Notes: a model not told the origin generated them from the sequence alone. 6,208 bases of DNA from Candidatus Omnitrophota bacterium (GCA_016196415.1 JACPXS010000061.1:1-6208); one strand, 5' to 3'; positions 1 through 6,199 are shown, numbered from the stretch's first letter. Program-made: numbers and translations.

Positions 1-283
1 CCAACTGGGGGTTGGCGTATTTATCGGGATGGGTGAACAGGGAGGCCAACTGCTCGTCGCTCACGCGATCCTGATCGTGATGTTCGAGGTAGTCGAGCAC
101 GCTCGAACAGATCGTCACGATCGGAACCTTGAAGAACCGCGAGGCGCAGGCCAGCTTGATCAACAGCGGGCCGCTGGCATGGTAGATCGTGACATGCGCC
201 CAATCGACGAGGAAGACCCTCGTCTTGAGCGGCACCACGCGATGAAGCAGGCGGCGGATTGGCATGGTCACGGAACCTCTCAT
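1..283 (-). CDS. Partial CDS, unrecognised, possibly surface-glycan related (C-terminus beyond window)
   Basis: An open frame runs from ATG at 283 to the left edge with no stop, giving about 94 residues beginning MRGSVTMPIRRLLHRV. Codon third positions are overwhelmingly G or C, as in the genes upstream, so it looks truly coding. The start ATG overlaps the stop of the acyltransferase gene in a TGATG junction (285-281), the same coupling seen elsewhere in this operon. A second in-frame ATG (M7, at 265) is preceded by an AGAGG about 10 bases upstream and is an alternative start. After a basic N-terminus comes a segment with two hydrophobic stretches, VFLVDWAHV (about 23-31) and KVPIVTICSSV (about 52-62), an alternation that could be the start of a Rossmann-like or GT-B-like fold. 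Such 'D..H ... VP.V' spacing occurs in some capsule and surface-carbohydrate proteins, but that resemblance is weak. I do not recognise the family. The context suggests a glycan assembly or transfer enzyme. Confidence 0.6.
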   Translation of the reverse strand, partial: MRGSVTMPIRRLLHRVVPLKTRVFLVDWAHVTIYHASGPLLIKLACASRFFKVPIVTICSSVLDYLEHHDQDRVSDEQLASLFTHPDKYANPQL

Positions 284-1089
284 CAGCAGGTCAGCCGGTA
301 GGGGCGGTGCCGCGGCGGCTCCACGAGGAGTCCGTAGATGTCGTGCTTGAGCAGCGTGACACAGGCCTCAAACATGGCGCGCAGGTCGTGGCAGGCGATC
401 ACCGCCGTCGCCGTCACTGAAACGCGCTGGATAGCATGGCCCTGTTGACGAAACAGCTCAATCAGGCGCTGATTGTGGTTGAGCTGGATTTGGCACTCCT
501 TGCGGCGGACAGACATCAGGTAATCGGTCCCGACGTATCGCCCCTCCGCAAAGACCCGGTTGGGAAACTCCTTGTGGTAGCGGTACGGCACCCCCATCAA
601 CTGCTCGGCGTGGTGGACGACCGAGTTCGTCCGCTCGGGGGGGATGCCGATGTTCAGGACCTTCGCCCCCCGTTCGATCAATCGGGCTTTCGGCGTGTCG
701 GGGCCAAAGGCGTGCTTCGAGACGCCCGCCACGATCGCGTCAGCCAACGGCCCCTCGGCCGCGTAGGACGCAAACGGGTGCAGGCTTCGCCGGGCATCCG
801 GACGCCTGCGAAGAAATTCGGACAACAGCCCCATCTCGCTCGGGGTGTCCTCGAGGATGAAATCCTCGCCGCTTTCGCACAGCCGCTCTGAGGACGCCGG
901 CACCACCAGGGTGCCGCGCTCCCCGACCTGTCGTCGCAGCACGCCGTAGAGCGCGTGCAGGTGCTCCTCCTTCGACTGCACCCCGTCCAGGGGTCCCAGA
1001 TAGGCCAGGTCCGCTTTCACCACCACCAGGTCGCCCTCGGCGATGCCCACCCGATCCAGTGCCGCACGCAGTGACTCCTGACTCACCAT
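283..1089 (-). CDS. Antibiotic_NAT / AAC(3)-fold N-acyltransferase, likely glycan-modifying
   Basis: This 268-residue protein has the usual length and motifs of the Antibiotic_NAT family (aminoglycoside 3-N-acetyltransferase fold), whose members move an acyl group from a thioester to an amine. Visible features are GTLVVP (59-64), TPSEMGLLSEFLRRRP (82-97) leading into SLHPFASYAAEG (102-113) with the family's HP..S box, the segment FGPDTPKARLIERGAKVLNIGI (128-149, split here as FGPDTPKARL plus LNIGI), and TNSVVHHAEQL (154-164), where the conserved His/Glu pair falls. The N-terminal MVSQESLRAALDRVGIAEGD resembles the family's opening helix. The ATG directly follows the ACP stop (TGA-ATG, no gap), and a GGAG lies 6 bases upstream. 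Because it sits behind an acyl ligase and an ACP and beside neuA/neuB, I infer that the donor is acyl-ACP and the acceptor is an amino sugar or nonulosonate, not a drug. An automated label of 'aminoglycoside acetyltransferase' would probably mislead. No signal peptide is seen, so it should be cytoplasmic. Confidence 0.85.
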   Translation of the reverse strand: MVSQESLRAALDRVGIAEGDLVVVKADLAYLGPLDGVQSKEEHLHALYGVLRRQVGERGTLVVPASSERLCESGEDFILEDTPSEMGLLSEFLRRRPDARRSLHPFASYAAEGPLADAIVAGVSKHAFGPDTPKARLIERGAKVLNIGIPPERTNSVVHHAEQLMGVPYRYHKEFPNRVFAEGRYVGTDYLMSVRRKECQIQLNHNQRLIELFRQQGHAIQRVSVTATAVIACHDLRAMFEACVTLLKHDIYGLLVEPPRHRPYRLTC

Positions 1090-1359
1090 TCAGCGCTCCA
1101 CAGACCTCAGCCGCTTGGAGGAGGGCTGAGCCGCGATGAAGGCGGCCAAATGCGTGAGAACCTGCAGGCGCTCATCGAGATACTGCTCCGGCATCACCGA
1201 CACCCCGTAGCGCTGCTCGATCCTCGCCAACAGCTCCATCCGATCCAAACTGTCGAACGGCACGTCCTTCTGCACGTCGGTGGCTCCACTGACCTCGAAG
1301 CCGGGCAGCGTGCGCCTGACGAACGCCACGAGGTCCTGGAGGATCTCGTCTTGCGTCAT
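1090..1359 (-). CDS. Acyl carrier protein
   Basis: A freestanding acyl carrier protein of 89 residues, the normal ACP size. The phosphopantetheine attachment motif is FDSLDRMELL at 35-44, with Ser37 as the expected modified residue. It is followed by the recognition helix, ARIEQRYGVSV. The N-terminus, MTQDEILQDLVAFVRRTLPG, is a typical ACP first helix. The C-terminal tail (about 77-89, PSSKRLRSVER) is basic and probably disordered. The ATG shares an ATGA with the stop of the acyl ligase (1359-1356), so the two are translationally coupled. Sitting between a ligase and an N-acyltransferase, it most likely carries one dedicated acyl group between them and does not serve general fatty acid synthesis. 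It would need a phosphopantetheinyl transferase from elsewhere in the genome. Family assignment is secure; the identity of the acyl group is unknown. Confidence 0.93.
   Translation of the reverse strand: MTQDEILQDLVAFVRRTLPGFEVSGATDVQKDVPFDSLDRMELLARIEQRYGVSVMPEQYLDERLQVLTHLAAFIAAQPSSKRLRSVER
1096..1099 (-). promoter_or_regulatory. Shine-Dalgarno GGAG for the N-acyltransferase gene
   Basis: On the minus strand GGAG lies six bases before the ATG at 1089, inside the 3' end of the ACP gene. It is the clearest ribosome binding site in the window and supports ATG 1089 over the GTG that follows as the second codon. Most other starts here lack a convincing site and probably depend on coupled re-initiation. 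Confidence 0.6.
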
Positions 1360-2831
1360 ACCAAGATACTCTCACGGAGTTTGGTGCGATCGAGCTTGCC
1401 ATACAAGGTCTGGGGCAGCCCCCTCACCACCTCGATCCGGCGAGGGACCTTGAAGCGGGACAACTGCGCCAGGCAGTGCCGAATGAGCGCATTGGGGCTG
1501 ACGGTCTGGCCCTCCGCGAAGACGACCCTCGCCACCACGACCTCCTCACGCAGCGCATCCGGCTCGCCGAAGGCCGCGGCCTCCTTGACGGCAGGATGCG
1601 CCAGCAGGACGGCTTCCACCTCTTCGGCAGACACCTTCTGATGCCCGACGTGGATGATGTTGCTCTGGCGGCCTACCAGATGCAGGCGGCCTGCCGCATC
1701 AATCTTCCCGTCATCCCCTGTACGGAATTCCCGGTTCACCAGCCGTGCTCGGCTGTATGCGGGATGCTGCCAGTAGCCCCGCATGAGCGCGCCGCCGCCA
1801 ATCACCACTTCACCCACGTGATCAGTCGGCACGGTGTTGCCATGCTCATCCACGGTTCGAATCGTCGTCCCCTCCACCGGGTAGCCAACCGGCACGTACG
1901 GCGACTCCTCTCGAGGCGCCCCTCGAATCAGCGGCAGATAGGCGATCCGAGGGCTGTTCTCCGTACAGCCATAGGTATTGATGAGGCGCGCGTTCGGGCA
2001 GCATGCCTCGAGTCGAGCCACCACCTCCCATTCGAGGAATTGGCCGGCCGACATCACCACCCGCAGGCTTGACAGATCGTGCGGTTCGATCTGTTGGGCG
2101 CTCAGCAGGGCTTTGAAGACCGTCGGGTTGGCGGCCAGACAGGTCAGACGGGCCTCTTCGATGGCCTGCGTGACCCGCTGGGGTCTGATCATCCCATCCG
2201 GAAGCGGGTAGACCGCGGCTCCGGCTAAGGCGTGGGTGAGCGCTTGCGAGACCGCGTACGCATACGCGGTCGGTGTGAACACCGCAGACCGATCCTCTGG
2301 ACAGAGCTCGAGATACGTGTTGATCCCTCGGACGTTGGTGTCCAGGTTGCGGCGGGTGAGCACCGCGCCCTTCGGCGTGGCCGAGGTCCCGGAGGTGTAG
2401 ATCAGCATGGCATCGTCCGGTTCACATGGCTGGCTCTCGATGGGATGCGCGATGAGGCCGATGCCTGTCTGCCGGATCGGCGTGGGTCTGGTGGAGGGAT
2501 CGTTGGGCATCGCCCGCTCAGCAGGCAGCAAGCTGAAGCGCGGCGTGGCCAGCTTCCGCACGCGGTCGCATTCGTGGGGGGTCCCTTGGGGAGACACCAA
2601 CACCCCCACGCCATCAGCCGCGACCACCCCGAGGAGGACCGCCGCAAACAGGAACCCGACGTCGAAGCACAGCTCCACCCGCTCCCCTTGGCGGATCCCG
2701 GCGCGTCTGAGCGCTGCCGCCACCTGTTCAGCCGTGGTGATCAGATCGGCGTAGGTGCGCGGCTCAGGGCCGAGGATATACGGAGCCTCCAATCGCGCCC
2801 TCCGACCGAGAATCTCGTCGTAGAGATCCAT
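1356..2831 (-). CDS. AMP-forming acyl ligase (class I adenylate-forming enzyme), probably ACP-loading
   Basis: This 491-residue protein belongs to the acyl-CoA synthetase / NRPS adenylation superfamily, which activates a carboxylic acid with ATP and passes it to a thiol. Numbering from ATG 2831, the P-loop A3 motif YTSGTSATPKG is at 145-155, A5 NTYGCTEN at 285-292, the A7 ribose-binding Asp is D373 in FRTGDDG, the hinge Arg is R388 in LVGRQ, and the C-terminal catalytic Lys is K479 in LYGKLDRTKL. All core motifs are intact, so it should be active. The start is either ATG 2831, which shares one base with the dehydrogenase stop (TGATG), or GTG 2834 one codon earlier; I prefer ATG. No strong ribosome site precedes it. 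The gene ends in an ATGA overlap with the ACP gene, which points to ACP as the acceptor thiol, as in DltA/DltC-like pairs. The substrate acid cannot be read from the sequence. Exosortase-associated EPS loci also carry ligase/ACP pairs, so that remains an alternative affiliation. Confidence 0.9.
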   Translation of the reverse strand: MDLYDEILGRRARLEAPYILGPEPRTYADLITTAEQVAAALRRAGIRQGERVELCFDVGFLFAAVLLGVVAADGVGVLVSPQGTPHECDRVRKLATPRFSLLPAERAMPNDPSTRPTPIRQTGIGLIAHPIESQPCEPDDAMLIYTSGTSATPKGAVLTRRNLDTNVRGINTYLELCPEDRSAVFTPTAYAYAVSQALTHALAGAAVYPLPDGMIRPQRVTQAIEEARLTCLAANPTVFKALLSAQQIEPHDLSSLRVVMSAGQFLEWEVVARLEACCPNARLINTYGCTENSPRIAYLPLIRGAPREESPYVPVGYPVEGTTIRTVDEHGNTVPTDHVGEVVIGGGALMRGYWQHPAYSRARLVNREFRTGDDGKIDAAGRLHLVGRQSNIIHVGHQKVSAEEVEAVLLAHPAVKEAAAFGEPDALREEVVVARVVFAEGQTVSPNALIRHCLAQLSRFKVPRRIEVVRGLPQTLYGKLDRTKLRESILV

Positions 2832-2833
2832 CA
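2829..2833 (-). other. TGATG stop-start junction, dehydrogenase to ligase
   Basis: The TGA of the hydroxyacid dehydrogenase (2833-2831) and the ATG of the ligase (2831-2829) share one base. An in-frame GTG immediately before makes a GTGA overlap possible too. The same TGATG form occurs at 285-281 and at 6201-6197. This is consistent with termination-coupled re-initiation within one transcript. Confidence 0.6.
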
Positions 2834-3802
2834 CCGTTGCACCGGGCTGAGTTTAGAGCCCCTCACGGTCAAATAGCCGATGAGCTGCTCCGCCACGGCA
2901 CGGCTCATCTGCTGCTGCGCCTCAAGGGTCGAAGCGCCGAGGTGGGGAGTCAAGAGAATCGCCGGCTCGGAGAGCAAGGGGTTCGTGTACGTCTGGTGCT
3001 CCGGAGCCGCGTCATACGACGGTTCCTCAGCAAGGACATCAATCGCCGCGGCGGCCACCCGGCCCCTCCGAATCGCTTCCAAGAGCGCGGCTTCGTCAAT
3101 GAGCCCGCCACGGGCCAGGTTCAGGAGGAATGCCCCCTGGGGAAGGAGGCGAAGCCGCCGGGCGTCAAGCATGCCGCGCGTGCTGGTGGTCAGCGGCACA
3201 TGCAGCGTGACGATGTTGCAGACGGCCATCAGTTCCTCAAGCCCTGCAGTGGGCCGGACGCCCTGAGCCGCTGCCCGCTGCAGGGCCGTCGGATCCGTAT
3301 CCCACGCATAGCGGGCGCAGCCAAACGGCTGCAGGAGGCATGCCACCGCCTCTCCGATCCGGCCAAAGCCCACGATCCCAACGGTTCGACTCCGCAGCTC
3401 GCAGCCGACGAACTGGGAGCGCCGATAATCGTTGGCCAACCAGCCCCGATGCACCTCGTAGGCGCGCCGACACAGCGCCAGCATCTGCAGGAGGGTCAAT
3501 TCGGCCACCGCCTGGGTCGCGCCATCCGGCGTATGAAAGACCGCAATCTGACGCACCCGGGCGGCCTCCAGATCGATGTTATCCAAGCCGTTGCCCACCC
3601 GCCCGATGGCCTTCAGATGGGGAGCCGCGGCCAAGACCTCGGCCGTGAGGGGCGTGCGACTTTTCACCACAATGGCATCCGCATCCGCCATCAGCCGACG
3701 GACCTCCTGGGGATCCTGGGTGAGGATCACCGACACGTCAAAATGTTGCTCCAGGAGCTTCACGCCGACGGGGTCAATGGCTTCTGTCACAAGAATGCGC
3801 AT
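2831..3802 (-). CDS. D-2-hydroxyacid dehydrogenase, SerA-like, without ACT domain
   Basis: This 323-residue protein is an NAD-dependent D-isomer-specific 2-hydroxyacid dehydrogenase, closest in appearance to D-3-phosphoglycerate dehydrogenase. The N-terminal substrate domain holds KSRTPLT (47-53) and GRVGNGLDNID (67-77), matching the substrate-binding Arg-Ser-Thr and glycine-rich segments of SerA. The NAD-binding domain has GIVGFGRIG (142-150) and an acidic residue after strand 2 (YAWDTD, D168). The catalytic trio is R231 in LNLARGGLIDE, E260 in LAEEP and H287 in TPHLGAST. The protein stops just after the C-terminal helix, so the ASB/ACT regulatory parts of long SerA enzymes are missing. It starts nine bases after neuB and its stop overlaps the ligase start. 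It could reduce a 2-oxo acid to a hydroxy acid for the neighbouring ligase, or supply a serine or glycerate branch; the substrate is not determinable here. Start MRILVTEAID is typical for the family, though the ribosome site is poor. Confidence 0.9.
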   Translation of the reverse strand: MRILVTEAIDPVGVKLLEQHFDVSVILTQDPQEVRRLMADADAIVVKSRTPLTAEVLAAAPHLKAIGRVGNGLDNIDLEAARVRQIAVFHTPDGATQAVAELTLLQMLALCRRAYEVHRGWLANDYRRSQFVGCELRSRTVGIVGFGRIGEAVACLLQPFGCARYAWDTDPTALQRAAAQGVRPTAGLEELMAVCNIVTLHVPLTTSTRGMLDARRLRLLPQGAFLLNLARGGLIDEAALLEAIRRGRVAAAAIDVLAEEPSYDAAPEHQTYTNPLLSEPAILLTPHLGASTLEAQQQMSRAVAEQLIGYLTVRGSKLSPVQR

Positions 3803-3811
3803 GGTCAGCGG

Positions 3812-4828
3812 TCAGGCCAGCATGGCCCACGTCAGCATCGTGCCGGCCGGAATGTCCTGTCGTGCGGTGCGTCCGAGGATCTGAGCCAGGAGCGAGGGCG
3901 GCAACCCGCTGGCCGGACGCAAGCTGGTCAGCGACTCCGCGGCCAGCGCGGTGCCTCTCGGGATATCCCGTGCCGCCACGATGCTCCTGCGGACGACCGT
4001 GGCCAGCTCGGCTTCGCTTGGGACCGGTTCTTTCCGACCGTGACCCAGCGCGCGCTCAACGAGGCGGATCCCCCGCAGGAGTGCGTGGAGTTCAGGAGGT
4101 TCCAGAGACGCGCGATGGTCAGGACCTGGGAGCGTGCGAGCGAGCGTGATGTGTTTTTCGATGACACACGCGCCCAAGGCGACGGCCGCCAGGGCCACCT
4201 CGATGCCCTGGGTATGATCGGAGAAGCCGACCGGCAGATGGAAGGCGTCCGCCATGGTGCGCATGGCCCGGAGGTTGGCGTCAGCAGGGTCCGCGGGATA
4301 GCTGGAGACGCAATGGAGCAAGATCACCTGGCCGTTGCCTGCGTCGCGGATCACCCGGACCGCCTCGCCCACCTCGCCCAAGGAGGACATGCCGGTCGAG
4401 AGGATGATCGGCTTGCCTTTGCGAGCCACATAGGCCAAGAACGGCCAGTTGGTCATCTCGCCTGATCCGAGCTTAAAGGCGGCAACCCCGAGCCGGTCGA
4501 GCAGATCGGCGCTCTCATCATCGAATGGACTGGACAGAAACAGGACGCCTGCTTGGCGACAGGAGGCGACCAACTCGGCGTGGGCCGCCGGGGAGAGGGC
4601 CAGACGGCGCAGCATCTCAAACTGGGGCCCGTCGGGGGTGGTCAACCGCTCAGCCCGAAACGTTTGGAACTTCACCGCATCGGCTCCGGCCGCTTTCGCG
4701 ACCTCCACCAACCGCTTGGCAAGGGCCGGCTGGCCGTTATGGTTGACCCCGGCCTCCGCGATCACAAAGCACGGCTGCCCCGGACCGATCCAGCGACCGG
4801 CGACGTTAATGGGCGGGGTCTCGGCCAT
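3812..4828 (-). CDS. neuB: NeuB-family nonulosonate (sialic/legionaminic-type) synthase
   Basis: This 338-residue enzyme belongs to the NeuB family, which condenses phosphoenolpyruvate with an N-acylated hexose such as ManNAc or its 6-deoxy-diamino relatives to form a nine-carbon 2-keto acid in the cytoplasm. The TIM-barrel part shows FVIAEAGVNHNG (21-32, with E25), DAVKFQTF (50-57, K53), KLGSGEM (119-125, K119), ILSTGMSSLGE (142-152), HCVSSYP (172-178), FSDHTQG (202-208), VIEKHITL (222-229, E224 and H226) and GPDHRASLEP (235-244). The C-terminal SAF (antifreeze-like) domain covers about 280-338, beginning RRSIVAARDIPRGT. All expected catalytic and metal-binding positions are present and length is normal. 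The ATG lies within the last 23 bases of neuA, with no clear ribosome site. The sequence alone does not decide between N-acetylneuraminic, legionaminic and related acids; NeuB, LegI and NeuB-like names are all possible. Confidence 0.93.
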   Translation of the reverse strand: MAETPPINVAGRWIGPGQPCFVIAEAGVNHNGQPALAKRLVEVAKAAGADAVKFQTFRAERLTTPDGPQFEMLRRLALSPAAHAELVASCRQAGVLFLSSPFDDESADLLDRLGVAAFKLGSGEMTNWPFLAYVARKGKPIILSTGMSSLGEVGEAVRVIRDAGNGQVILLHCVSSYPADPADANLRAMRTMADAFHLPVGFSDHTQGIEVALAAVALGACVIEKHITLARTLPGPDHRASLEPPELHALLRGIRLVERALGHGRKEPVPSEAELATVVRRSIVAARDIPRGTALAAESLTSLRPASGLPPSLLAQILGRTARQDIPAGTMLTWAMLA

Positions 4829-5492
4829 CGTTCAGGATGAGATTCGCCAGGTGCAGATCCCAGGGCGTGTCGATATCCAGGGACCGCTCAGCGGGCATGA
4901 CGTAGGCGTAGGTCCTGTCGGTGTACCAATTCTGTTGCTGCAACAGGACCTCACGCCGCGCCACGTAGATCGCCCCATTCACTCGATAGACGGCGTCTGT
5001 CTCTTGGGCCCCCGAGGCGCCGTCGAGGAGGCGACCATCTTCCGCCACCCGTCTCATCCAGCTCGGCGGGTGCGTCAGACAGACGCTCACCACGGCGTCC
5101 GCCTGGCGTTGCTCAACCAGGCGGATGGCGGCTTCGAGATCCTCCACGGTCCGAAGGGGCGAGGTCGGCTGCAGGAGCATCACGTAGTCCGGACGATAGC
5201 CGTCGTGTTCGTCAAGCCAGCGCAGCGCATGCAGGACTGGCTCGATGCCAGGCGTCGCATCCTGTGCCAGCTCGACCGGTCGCAAGAACGGGGCCTCGGC
5301 TCCATACTGGCGGGCCACGGCCGCGATGTCTGGCGAATCGGTGGACACGACACAGCGGTCAATGTCGCGGGACCGTCCGGCGAGCCGGATGGCGTGGGCA
5401 ATCAGCGGATGCCCTGCCACGGGCAGCAGGTTCTTGCCCGGCAGCCGCTTTGAGCCGCTGCGAGCCGGGATCACCGCCAGGAGTTGCGCCAT
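4806..5492 (-). CDS. neuA: NeuA-family CMP-nonulosonate cytidylyltransferase
   Basis: This 228-residue protein is an acylneuraminate cytidylyltransferase: it joins CTP and a nonulosonic acid to give the CMP sugar used by glycosyltransferases. Motifs are AVIPARSGSKRLPGKN (6-21, nucleotide-binding loop), VVSTDSP (48-54), LLQPTSPLR (107-115), YRVNGAIYV (169-177) and SLDIDTPWDL (204-213), with D207 and D209 as likely metal ligands. Length matches the family. I chose ATG 5492, giving MAQLLAVIPARSGSK, because it places the conserved loop at the usual distance; the longer frame begins at GTG 5525 and adds eleven unconserved residues. A GGGAG lies only two bases before the ATG, closer than usual. The start overlaps the upstream gene by 22 bases and the TAA stop lies 23 bases into neuB. 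The RSGSK form of the loop suits NeuA or LegF more than PseF, but this is a soft hint. Confidence 0.93.
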   Translation of the reverse strand: MAQLLAVIPARSGSKRLPGKNLLPVAGHPLIAHAIRLAGRSRDIDRCVVSTDSPDIAAVARQYGAEAPFLRPVELAQDATPGIEPVLHALRWLDEHDGYRPDYVMLLQPTSPLRTVEDLEAAIRLVEQRQADAVVSVCLTHPPSWMRRVAEDGRLLDGASGAQETDAVYRVNGAIYVARREVLLQQQNWYTDRTYAYVMPAERSLDIDTPWDLHLANLILNDGRDPAH

Positions 5493-6199
5493 CTCTCCCG
5501 CACCGCATAGACCAGGCGAGGCCACGGCATCTGGAGTTCGGCCCTCAGCGGCTCAGGAGCCGTGAAGGGCGCCAGGGACGACACATACGTGACGTAGGAC
5601 GCACTCCCGGGGTTGAGTGAGCCGACAGTCTGGCTGACCAAGGCCGGATCGGCCGCCAGCTCCTCAGGCGTGCAGAACTCACCCTGGGAATTTCGAAAGA
5701 TCAGGCCGCGCCACACATCGAAGACGGCCCACCGACCGTCCATCTTCGCAAAGGACAGCACCAACTCGACGCGGGAGGCCGGCTCCTTCACGAACCGCCA
5801 GAAGGCCGGCACGCCCGCATAGGTCGAGAGGGTCGTGAAGACATCGGCCATCTGGTCGTCCAGCCCATGACCGCGGATGATGATGTGCAGGACGTGATCA
5901 TCCACCACCACCCAGTCTGGCGGGGTGGGGCGGATGTGCCGCCTGGTCCACTCGAAGACGGCCAGCGCCCGCTCGCGATCGGTCGCCAGCCCTTGGGTGA
6001 TCTCGTTCGCCAGCAGGCGATACTGGGAATGCCGGTGGAGGAAATCGAGCGCTTTGACGTAGAGGGGAAGCGGCCGGCTTGAGACGAGATAGTTGACGCC
6101 CTGTTTCGTCGTGGTGGTGGAGGTCACCAGGCCCATGGCGCCGGCCAGCGCACCCAGCCCCATGACGCCGCTGAGCACCCACCGGTGCGCGGGCTTCAT
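5471..6199 (-). CDS. Membrane-anchored transglutaminase-like protein, probable catalytic Cys loss
   Basis: This 242-residue protein has a transglutaminase-like (papain-fold) core behind one N-terminal hydrophobic segment. Numbering from ATG 6199, MKPAHRW is followed by a signal anchor at about 8-26 (VLSGVMGLGALAGAMG), so the rest is probably outside the inner membrane. RALAVFEWTRRHIRPTPPDW (about 77-96) matches the helix before the active site. The next segment, RGHGLDDQMADVFTTLSTYAG (109-129, here in part), matches the family block that normally reads G-x-G-x-C-x-Q, but the Cys position is D114. DGRWAVFDVWRGLIF (154-168) matches the block carrying the catalytic Asp, D161; the His expected a little earlier (142-148) is absent. 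The only cysteine is C176. It may be a non-catalytic scaffold, or its catalysis may differ. GTG 6202 is an alternative start one codon earlier. Being the gene just before neuA and overlapping it by 22 bases, it is presumably linked to glycan assembly or export; no function is known to me. Confidence 0.75.
   Translation of the reverse strand: MKPAHRWVLSGVMGLGALAGAMGLVTSTTTTKQGVNYLVSSRPLPLYVKALDFLHRHSQYRLLANEITQGLATDRERALAVFEWTRRHIRPTPPDWVVVDDHVLHIIIRGHGLDDQMADVFTTLSTYAGVPAFWRFVKEPASRVELVLSFAKMDGRWAVFDVWRGLIFRNSQGEFCTPEELAADPALVSQTVGSLNPGSASYVTYVSSLAPFTAPEPLRAELQMPWPRLVYAVRERWRNSWR

Noticed and set aside
21..203. A 60-codon minus-strand open frame
   Set aside because: It overlaps the longer frame from 283 to the left edge, which has better codon bias and a coupled start. 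The 60-codon frame is out of phase with it and has no recognisable features.
29..301. A 90-codon plus-strand open frame at the left end
   Set aside because: It is antisense to the partial gene at 283-1 and runs against the direction of every other gene; its composition looks like a shadow.
283..1089. Interpretation as an acquired aminoglycoside-resistance gene on a mobile element
   Set aside because: There is no transposase, integrase, inverted repeat or attC-like site nearby, and the gene is coupled to its neighbours with similar base composition.
1476..2876. Two plus-strand open frames of about 200 codons (1476-2072 and 2232-2876)
   Set aside because: Both are antisense to the acyl ligase with its intact adenylation motifs. 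They have no plausible ribosome site or domain.
3803..3811. The nine-base gap between neuB and the dehydrogenase as a possible regulatory site
   Set aside because: It is too short for a promoter or terminator. It contains only a CTGACC that repeats one just before it at the end of neuB, which is likely chance.
2837..4465. A 542-codon open frame on the plus strand
   Set aside because: It lies antisense across the dehydrogenase and neuB genes, whose catalytic motifs are complete. Its translation is rich in Arg, Gly, His and Gln with no recognisable domain, as expected for an antisense shadow in GC-rich DNA.
4449..5453. A 334-codon open frame on the plus strand
   Set aside because: It is antisense to neuB and neuA and shows no family motif; the minus-strand genes explain the region fully.
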